From Phaeovulum sp. (lineage in GTDB: Bacteria; Pseudomonadota; Alphaproteobacteria; Rhodobacterales; Rhodobacteraceae): DNA of 63,800 nucleotides. The stretch spans positions 1 through 63,800 of the forward strand of contig NZ_JAUXPI010000057.1 of the NCBI RefSeq assembly GCF_030684035.1, written 5' to 3'. Below the pieces are notes generated by a model. The model was given only the letters and a program-made list of their open reading frames with translations. It was not told the DNA's origin and did not search any database. The position numbers and the translations under genes are program-made. Shown here in pieces: positions 57,571 to 63,800 of this stretch (position 1 is the first letter of the stretch; each line of letters begins with the position of its first letter).

Positions 57571-58985
57571 GTGACATTCTTATTGTGGACGACGAACGCG
57601 ACATCAGGGAACTGATCGCGGAGATCCTCAAGGACGAGGGCTTTGCCACCCGCATGGCCTCGAACTCGGACGAGTGCATGGCCGAGATCAACGCCGAACC
57701 TCCGGCGCTGATGGTGCTCGATATCTGGCTGAAAGACAGCCGCATGGATGGCATCGACATTCTGACCCGGGTCAAGCGCGACAACCCGGATGTGCCGGTG
57801 GTGATCATTTCCGGGCACGGGAATATCGAGATCGCAGTGGCGGCGATCAAGCAGGGCGCCTACGACTTCATCGAGAAGCCTTTCAACATTGACCAGCTTC
57901 TGGTGGTGGTCAGCCGCGCCATGGAAACCGCGCGACTGCGCCGCGAGAATGCCAGCCTGCGCAAGCGCGAAACGAATTCGGCGGAAATGCTTGGCTCCGC
58001 CTCGGCTTTCCGCAAGCTCAAGGAGCAGCTCGACAAGGTTACGAAATCGAACGGCCGGGTGATGCTGACCGGCGCGCCGGGATCGGGAAAAGAGGTGGCG
58101 GCGCGCTATATTCACACCCATTCAGCGCGCTCCAGCGGCCCGTTTGTCACGGTGACCTCTGCGGCGATCGCGCCGGAGCGCATGGAAGAGGTGCTGTTTG
58201 GCCGCGAAACGCCCGAGCGGGGCGTCGAAAAAGGGTTGCTGGAACAAGCGCATGGCGGGGTGATCTATTTCGACGAAGTGGGCGACATGCCGCTTGGCAC
58301 CCAGTCGAAGATTCTGCGGGTGCTGACCGAACAGCAGTTCATGCGGGCTGGCGGCACCGACAAGGTGCGCGTCGATCTGCGGGTGATCTCGTCAACCACC
58401 CGGGACTTGCCGCAGGAAATTACCGCCGGGCACTTCCGCCAGGAGCTTTATGACCGGTTGAACGTGGTGCCCATCGCGGTACCCTCTCTGGCCGAGCGGC
58501 GCGAGGATATTCCGTTTCTGGCGCGGCATTTCATCGAGATGTTCAACCGCGCGCAGGGCCTCGCGCTCCGGCCGCTTTCGGAAGAGGCGGCGGCAATGCT
58601 GCAAACCATGGATTGGCCCGGCAACATCCGCCAGTTGCGCAATGTGATCGAGCGGGTGCTGATACTCGGCGAAGGTGCCGAACCGATCGAGGCGCGCGAA
58701 CTGCCGGGCCAGAGCGCCGCGCCGGATCAGGGCCGCGTGGTGCTTGGCGGCGCGCTGGCGTCGCTGCCGCTGCGCGAGGCGCGCGAGCTTTTCGAGCGCG
58801 AATACCTGCTGACACAGATCAACCGCTTTGGCGGCAATATCAGCCGCACCGCCTCGTTTGTCGGCATGGAGCGGAGCGCGCTGCACCGCAAGCTGAAATC
58901 CCTGAGCGTGGTCACCTCAGCCAAGCCGGGCGGGCGGGTCGCGCATTTTGATGAGGACGACGAAGACGAGGGCGGCTCTGCCTGA
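57567..58985 (+). CDS. ntrX: response regulator NtrX
   Basis: 472 residues. Receiver domain with Asp52 (LMVLDIWLKDSRMDG), AAA+ core with Walker A TGAPGSGKEVAARYI, Walker B GGVIYFDEVGDMPLG, RQELYDRLNVVPIAVPSLAE, and a C-terminal Fis HTH (GGNISRTASFVGMERSALHR) plus an acidic tail. The sigma-54 contact loop GAFTGA is replaced (FGRETPERGVEKGLLEQAHG), as is usual for alphaproteobacterial NtrX. It controls nitrogen, redox and envelope genes in relatives. Start ATG overlaps ntrY by four bases. Confidence 0.94.
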
Positions 58986-59147
58986 GCCTGCCTTGGACCA
59001 AATATCCCCGCCGGAGGGGCTTGTGCTGCGCCGGGCTGGCGCAGGCAGCGAAATTCCCCGGACCGGACCGGGTTTGCGCCGTCCGTTGACCATGAGGCGT
59101 GCGCGGGCCTATGAAGGGGCGCGCGAGGGCGCAGCTGGAGCGACGGC

Positions 59148-60524
59148 ATGAAGGTGATCATCTGCGGCGCGGGTCAGGTGGGCTGGCAGATTGCCCGCCA
59201 CCTTGCGGGTGAGCGCAACGACGTGACGGTGGTGGATGTGAGCGCCGAGCTGGTGCGCCGCGCCACCGATGCGCTCGATGTGCAGGGCGTCGTGGGCTAT
59301 GCCTCCTATCCCGATGTGCTGGAGCGCGCGGGCGCGCGCGATTGCGACCTGATCATTGCCGCGACGCATTCCGACGAGGTGAACATGGTCACCTGTCAGG
59401 TGGCCCATTCGGTTTTCGGCATCACCCGCAAGATCGCCCGGCTACGCGCGCAAAGCTATATGGACCCTGCCTACACCGATCTCTACCGGCGCGACCATCT
59501 GCCGATCGATGTCATCATCAGCCCCGAGCGCGAGGTGGCCGAGGCGGCGCTGCAGCGGCTTTCCGCGCCCTCGACCTTTGATACCGAAAGCTTCATGGGC
59601 GGCCGCGCGCAGCTTCTGGGTATCGCGCTGGGCGAGGATTGCCCGGTGCTGAACACGCCGCTCAGACATCTGACCGACCTCTTTTCAACCCTGCGCGCGA
59701 TTGTCGTGGGGGTGCGCCGCAAAGGCAGGCTGTTCGCGCCGGACCCGGGCGATCAGTTGTTTGCGGGCGATCAGGTTTACGTTTTCAGCCATGTCGAGGA
59801 TGTGAATCGCACCCTCGAGATATTCGGCAAGGCCACCAGAAAACAGGAACGCATTGTCATCGTCGGGGGTGGCAATGTCGGGCTCGGGGTGGCGCGGGCA
59901 CTGGAACAGCGCACCGATCGGGTGCGCGCCAAGATCATCGAGAAAAGCCGCGCCCAGGCCGAACGCGCCGCCGACGCGCTGAGCCGCACGATCGTGCTCA
60001 ACGGTGACGGCCTCAGTGCCGCGTTGCTGGAAGAGGCCGATGTGGCGCGCGCCGATGCAATTCTGGCGGTCACCGACGACGACAAGACCAATATTCTGGT
60101 TGCGGTGCGCGCCAAGCAGGCGGGCTGCCCGATGGCAATCGTGCTGGTCAACGACCCGACCATGGTGCCGCTGCTCGCCGCGCTCGATATCGATGCCTAC
60201 ATCAACCCGCGCGCCACCACGGTTTCCTCGATCCTGCGCCATATCCGGCACGGGCGGGTGCGCGCAATCTACTCCATCGGCGACGCCGAGGCCGAGATGA
60301 TCGAGGCGCAGGTGCTTTCAACCTCGCCTCTGACCGGGCGCTATGTGCGCGATATCGAGTTTCCCGAAGGGGTGCTGGTGGGGGCGCTGATGAAACGCGA
60401 CAAGGTGGTCAAACCCACCGGCGATACCAGGGTGGAAGAGGGCGACGTGATTGCGCTGTTTGCCTTGACCAAGGACATTCCCGAGGTGGAGCGGCTGTTG
60501 CAGGTCTCCGTCGACTTCTTCTGA
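59148..60524 (+). CDS. trkA: Trk potassium uptake regulatory subunit TrkA
   Basis: 458 residues with two RCK units, each a Rossmann NAD-binding fold (KVIICGAGQVGWQIARHLAG at the start; RIVIVGGGNVGLGVARALEQ from about residue 234) followed by a TrkA-C domain. It is the cytosolic gate of TrkH. The 162-base gap from ntrX contains a copy of a dispersed intergenic element. trkH starts on its stop codon (TGATG). Confidence 0.95.
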   Translation: MKVIICGAGQVGWQIARHLAGERNDVTVVDVSAELVRRATDALDVQGVVGYASYPDVLERAGARDCDLIIAATHSDEVNMVTCQVAHSVFGITRKIARLRAQSYMDPAYTDLYRRDHLPIDVIISPEREVAEAALQRLSAPSTFDTESFMGGRAQLLGIALGEDCPVLNTPLRHLTDLFSTLRAIVVGVRRKGRLFAPDPGDQLFAGDQVYVFSHVEDVNRTLEIFGKATRKQERIVIVGGGNVGLGVARALEQRTDRVRAKIIEKSRAQAERAADALSRTIVLNGDGLSAALLEEADVARADAILAVTDDDKTNILVAVRAKQAGCPMAIVLVNDPTMVPLLAALDIDAYINPRATTVSSILRHIRHGRVRAIYSIGDAEAEMIEAQVLSTSPLTGRYVRDIEFPEGVLVGALMKRDKVVKPTGDTRVEEGDVIALFALTKDIPEVERLLQVSVDFF

Positions 60525-62035
60525 TGCACCATTTGCGCGCCCTGCCGCTGTTCGTTCTGCTGATGGCAATTGCCGCGGCGGCGATGTTCGTGCCCGCGGC
60601 GCATGCGCTGGCGCTTGGTGATTACCCGGTGGCGCGGGCGTTCGGGTATTCCGGCGTGCTGTTCGGCATTCTGACCGCGCTGCTGGCGCTTTCGACCGCG
60701 GCGAACCGGCCGGGTAACCTTTCGCGCGATCACCTTCTGACCATGGTCGCCACCTTCACCGTGCTGCCCCTGATGCTCGCGGTGCCCTTCGTGCAGGCAG
60801 TGCCCGGCACCGGCTATTTCAAGGCCTGGTGGGAAATGGTGTCATCGCTGACCACCACCGGTGCCACGCTCTTTGCGCCGCGCAGTCTGGCCCCGAGCCT
60901 GCATCTGTGGCGGGCGCTGGTGGGCTGGATGGGCGGCTATTTCATTCTGGTGATGGCAATTGCGGTGCTGGCCCCGATGCGGCTTGGCGGCTTTGAGGTT
61001 TTCTTTGCCGGGGCTGCCGGTGAAGGCGGCAGCGCCGCTTCGGCCGATCGCATTGCCGACCCGCGCGCGCGCATCCTGCGCGCGGCGCAGGTGCTGGCAC
61101 CGGCCTGGTTCGGGCTGACTCTGGTGCTTTGGGTGGCGTTGCTGGTTGCGGGCGATCCGCCGCTTTTGGCGCTGATCCACGCAATGTCGACACTTGCAAC
61201 CTCGGGGATCACGCCGCTCGGCAGTTTTGCGGAGGCACCTTCCGGGCTTGCGGGCGAGGTGCTGATCTTTGCCTTTCTGCTGCTGGCGCTGTCGCGCAGG
61301 CTGTGGCCCGGCGCGGGCGAGTTGCGCGCCAGCGCGCGGCTGCGCGATGACCCGGAGCTTCGGCTTGCCGCGGTTCTGGTGCTCGGGGTGGCGTTGCTGC
61401 TGTTTCTGCGGCACTGGCTGGTGACGCTTGATATCGCGTTTCTGAGCGAGTCCGGTCGTCTGGCCCGGGCACTCTGGGGGGCGGTGTTCACCGCGCTGTC
61501 GTTTCTGACCACCACCGGTTTCGAATCGTCGGGCTGGCTTTCGGCGCGGGTCTGGTCGGGGCTTGATGCGCCGGGGCTGCTGCTGGCGGGGCTGGCGATC
61601 TTTGGCGGCGGCGTGGCGACCACGGCGGGCGGGGTGAAGCTGTTGCGGGTCTATGCACTCTTGCGCCACGGCGAGCGCGAGCTTGACCGGCTTGTGCACC
61701 CGTCCTCGATCGGCGGTGGCGGCATTGCAGCGCGGCGGCTTCGGCGCGAGGGTGCCTATATCGCCTGGGTCTTTTTCATGCTTTTTGCAATTTCGATTGC
61801 GGTTACCATGCTTGCGGTTTCGCTGGCAGGCCTGGGTTTCGAGCCTGCAACGCTGCTTTCGATTGCGGCGCTTTCGAATGCCGGCCCGCTGGCGGTGATA
61901 TCGGGGCAGGGCAACGAGGTCTGGGCGCAACTTGCACCGTCGGCAAAGGCGGTACTGGCGGCGGCGATGGTGCTGGGGCGGCTGGAAACCCTGGCGCTGA
62001 TTGCGCTTTTCAACCCCGAGTTCTGGCGCCGCTGA
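60524..62035 (+). CDS. trkH: Trk potassium channel subunit TrkH
   Basis: 503 residues, ten or more membrane spans, four pore-loop repeats of the K+ channel type: SSLTTTGATLF, STLATSGITPLGSF, SFLTTTGFESSGW, and SIAALSNAGPLAVI. Low-affinity potassium uptake driven by the membrane potential. Coupled to trkA upstream. Its position inside the ntr block is a conserved alphaproteobacterial order. Confidence 0.94.
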   Translation: MHHLRALPLFVLLMAIAAAAMFVPAAHALALGDYPVARAFGYSGVLFGILTALLALSTAANRPGNLSRDHLLTMVATFTVLPLMLAVPFVQAVPGTGYFKAWWEMVSSLTTTGATLFAPRSLAPSLHLWRALVGWMGGYFILVMAIAVLAPMRLGGFEVFFAGAAGEGGSAASADRIADPRARILRAAQVLAPAWFGLTLVLWVALLVAGDPPLLALIHAMSTLATSGITPLGSFAEAPSGLAGEVLIFAFLLLALSRRLWPGAGELRASARLRDDPELRLAAVLVLGVALLLFLRHWLVTLDIAFLSESGRLARALWGAVFTALSFLTTTGFESSGWLSARVWSGLDAPGLLLAGLAIFGGGVATTAGGVKLLRVYALLRHGERELDRLVHPSSIGGGGIAARRLRREGAYIAWVFFMLFAISIAVTMLAVSLAGLGFEPATLLSIAALSNAGPLAVISGQGNEVWAQLAPSAKAVLAAAMVLGRLETLALIALFNPEFWRR

Positions 62036-62177
62036 GGCTTGCGCGTGACAGCTGCGCCGGCAGTTGCAAATTGGGGGTGGAAACTCCGCCAGTCTTGCGC
62101 ATACTTTCCCTGACCTCGGGAGGTTGAACCGCAGGGCCTGAACAAGAACAGCTGGACAAGAACAAAGGCAAAGAACA

Positions 62178-62411
62178 ATGGCTGCCGACAAGCAAAATCT
62201 GCAAGACGCCTTCCTGAACCATGTGCGGAAAACCAAGGTTCCGGTCACCATCTTTCTGATCAACGGGGTGAAACTGCAGGGCGTCATCACCTGGTTCGAC
62301 AACTTCTGCGTGCTCTTGCGCCGCGATGGGCAAAGCCAGCTGGTTTACAAGCACGCGATCTCCACGATCATGCCGGGGGCACCTATCAGCCTCTATGAGG
62401 GCGAAGACTGA
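62178..62411 (+). CDS. hfq: RNA chaperone Hfq
   Basis: 77 residues. Sm1 motif [20 protein letters not shown] and [20 protein letters not shown], Sm2 [13 protein letters not shown], with the usual short C-terminus of alphaproteobacterial Hfq. A hexameric ring that helps small RNAs pair with mRNAs. It is followed at once by hflX, whose start overlaps its stop. The 142-base gap after trkH may hold its promoter. Confidence 0.97.
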   Translation: MAADKQNLQDAFLNHVRKTKVPVTIFLINGVKLQGVITWFDNFCVLLRRDGQSQLVYKHAISTIMPGAPISLYEGED

Positions 62412-63796
62412 GCGATCTGCACGCCTCCGAAGCCGCACCCACCCGTGCCTGGGTGCTGCATATTGACCTGAAAGACGCGCGCCATGCCCGCCGCCTGCCC
62501 GAGAATGGCCTGGCCGAAGCGGTTTCGCTGGCGCGCGCCTTGCCACGGCTCGAGGTGGTCGGCTCCGAAGTGGTGCGGCTTGGCAAACCCACGCCCGGCA
62601 TGTTGTTCGGCTCCGGCAAGGTGGCAGAGCTGAAAACCCGCATGACCGAGGCCGAGACCGATCTGGTGCTGGTCGATGGTGCCGTAAGCCCGGTGCAGCA
62701 GCGCAACCTCGAAAAGGCATGGGGGGTCAAGCTGCTCGACCGCACCGGCTTGATCCTGGAGATCTTCGCCGATCGGGCGCGCACCCGCGAGGGCGTGTTG
62801 CAGGTGGAATTGGCGGCGCTGAGCTATCAGCGCACCCGGCTGGTGCGCGCCTGGACCCATCTTGAACGCCAGCGCGGCGGTTTCGGCTTTGTCGGCGGCC
62901 CCGGTGAAACCCAGATCGAAACCGACCGGCGGGCGATTGACGAGCAGATCATCAAGATCAAGCGCCAGCTTGAGAAGGTGGTGAAAACCCGCGAATTGCA
63001 CCGCGCCGCCCGCCGCCGGGTGCCGTTTCCGCTGGTGGCGCTGGTCGGCTATACCAACGCTGGAAAATCGACGCTTTTCAACCGCATGACCGGCGCCGAG
63101 GTGATGGCGAAGGACATGCTTTTTGCCACGCTCGACCCGACCATGCGCGGCCTGCTGCTGCCCTCGGGGCAAAAGGCCATTCTGTCCGATACAGTGGGCT
63201 TCATTTCCGACCTGCCGCACGAATTGGTCGCCGCCTTCCGCGCCACGCTCGAGGAAGTGCTTGAAGCCGATCTGATCCTGCATGTGCGCGACATCAGCCA
63301 CCCCGAAACCGAGGAACAGGCGGCCGATGTGGGCGACATTCTTGAAACGCTGGGTGTCGATGAGGATGTGGCGCTGATCGAGGTCTGGAACAAGATCGAT
63401 TGCCTGCGGCCCGAGACCCGCGAAGCGCTGCTGGTGCAAGATGCGCGGCGCGGCGATGTGCAGGCGGTTTCGGCGCTGACCGGCGAGGGTATTGCAGCGC
63501 TTCTGGGTGCGATCGAAGCGCGGCTTGGCAAGGGTGCGACCGATGAGGTGCTGGAACTGGGCCATGCCGATGGTCGCCGCCGCGCCTGGTTGCATAACGC
63601 AGGTGTCGTGCTTGCCGAGGCTCAGGGTGACGACACGACGGTTTTCACCCTGCGCTGGACGGTAGCGTCCCGGGTGGTGGTGTATGATGAGGCCGCGCGC
63701 GGAGCCTCCGGCGTAGCGCAGCGCGCGGCCGGGGTTCCGCTGGGCGGCCATCGCCAATCTTCGGTAGAGGTTTGGGTTGCAAGACCTGGACCCTGA
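62408..63796 (+). CDS. hflX: GTPase HflX, probable CTG start
   Basis: N-terminal HflX domain ([18 protein letters not shown]), conserved linker [20 protein letters not shown], GTPase domain with G1 [13 protein letters not shown]3 DTVGFI, G4 NKID. Ribosome-associated GTPase that splits or rescues stalled ribosomes. The frame has no ATG near the start: GTG at 62453 (447 residues) would lose the conserved TRAWVLH segment, while a CTG at 62408 overlapping the hfq stop (CTGA) keeps it (462 residues). The C-terminus ends at TGA 63794-63796, four bases before the window edge. Confidence 0.9.
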   Translation: MSDLHASEAAPTRAWVLHIDLKDARHARRLPENGLAEAVSLARALPRLEVVGSEVVRLGKPTPGMLFGSGKVAELKTRMTEAETDLVLVDGAVSPVQQRNLEKAWGVKLLDRTGLILEIFADRARTREGVLQVELAALSYQRTRLVRAWTHLERQRGGFGFVGGPGETQIETDRRAIDEQIIKIKRQLEKVVKTRELHRAARRRVPFPLVALVGYTNAGKSTLFNRMTGAEVMAKDMLFATLDPTMRGLLLPSGQKAILSDTVGFISDLPHELVAAFRATLEEVLEADLILHVRDISHPETEEQAADVGDILETLGVDEDVALIEVWNKIDCLRPETREALLVQDARRGDVQAVSALTGEGIAALLGAIEARLGKGATDEVLELGHADGRRRAWLHNAGVVLAEAQGDDTTVFTLRWTVASRVVVYDEAARGASGVAQRAAGVPLGGHRQSSVEVWVARPGP

Positions 63797-63800
63797 ACTG

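Overview
The window is GC-rich chromosomal DNA of an alphaproteobacterium, most likely order Rhodobacterales (Rhodobacter/Roseobacter group). Grounds: the gene order dusB(nifR3)-ntrB-ntrC-ntrY-ntrX-trkA-trkH-hfq-hflX; an NtrC without the sigma-54 GAFTGA loop, as known from Rhodobacter capsulatus; a HisS/HisZ/short-HisG set; several small families typical of the group (DUF1150, DUF6476-like); and RTX proteins ending in Hint_2 modules. There is no integrase, transposase, phage gene or CRISPR array, so this is ordinary chromosome with a few accessory patches.

Layout. 0.2-2.1 kb: an ethylbenzene-dehydrogenase-like haem domain protein with a DUF2231-like membrane partner. 2.2-3.9 kb (minus): AbrB-family membrane protein, small membrane protein, SlyX. 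4.1-7.5 kb: hisS-hisZ-hisG with overlapping ends; hisS carries an in-frame low-GC, rare-codon segment. 7.5-8.65 kb: gene-free, with three ~140-bp tandem repeats between two ~100-bp flanking copies. 8.65-10.5 kb (minus): purE-purK and a DUF465 protein. 10.7-11.4 kb: hsp20-DUF1150. 11.4-15 kb (minus): two glycosyltransferases behind a fused ATP sulfurylase/APS kinase. 15.1-16.7 kb: divergent trxB and an Lrp/AsnC regulator, with a palindromic operator candidate. 16.8-21 kb (minus): a degenerate Hint protein, a 57-aa protein, and lgt-midA-yfiH.

21-30 kb: UbiK-like protein, the DUF6476-like/rluD pair whose start codons overlap back to back, rpoH with a strong terminator, a Gfo/Idh/MocA oxidoreductase, an acyl-AMP ligase, a small beta-barrel protein, an M19 dipeptidase and PepF. 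30.4-34.3 kb: ATP-grasp, alpha-E, transglutaminase and Anbu proteasome-like genes, a compact predicted peptide-ligation/proteolysis system. 34.5-40.9 kb: a second beta-barrel protein, serS, a tiny secreted cysteine protein, a SqrR/BigR-type ArsR repressor with a candidate operator, glycerate kinase, a 53-aa membrane protein, dsbB, a DedA/YqaA-type protein and tRNA-Leu(CAA).

41.7-48.1 kb: three consecutive genes ending in a ~190-residue Hint module, two of them large RTX calcium-binding exoproteins. All three keep the N-terminal Cys and a His exactly 79 residues later. This is the best candidate here for a poorly described system. 48.2-51.6 kb (minus): amt, then ispDF-pgpA-cinA. 51.8-63.8 kb: the nitrogen/redox regulation and K+ uptake block, then hfq and hflX, ending just inside the right edge.

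All family calls are from reading translations and motifs by eye. No database search was run.
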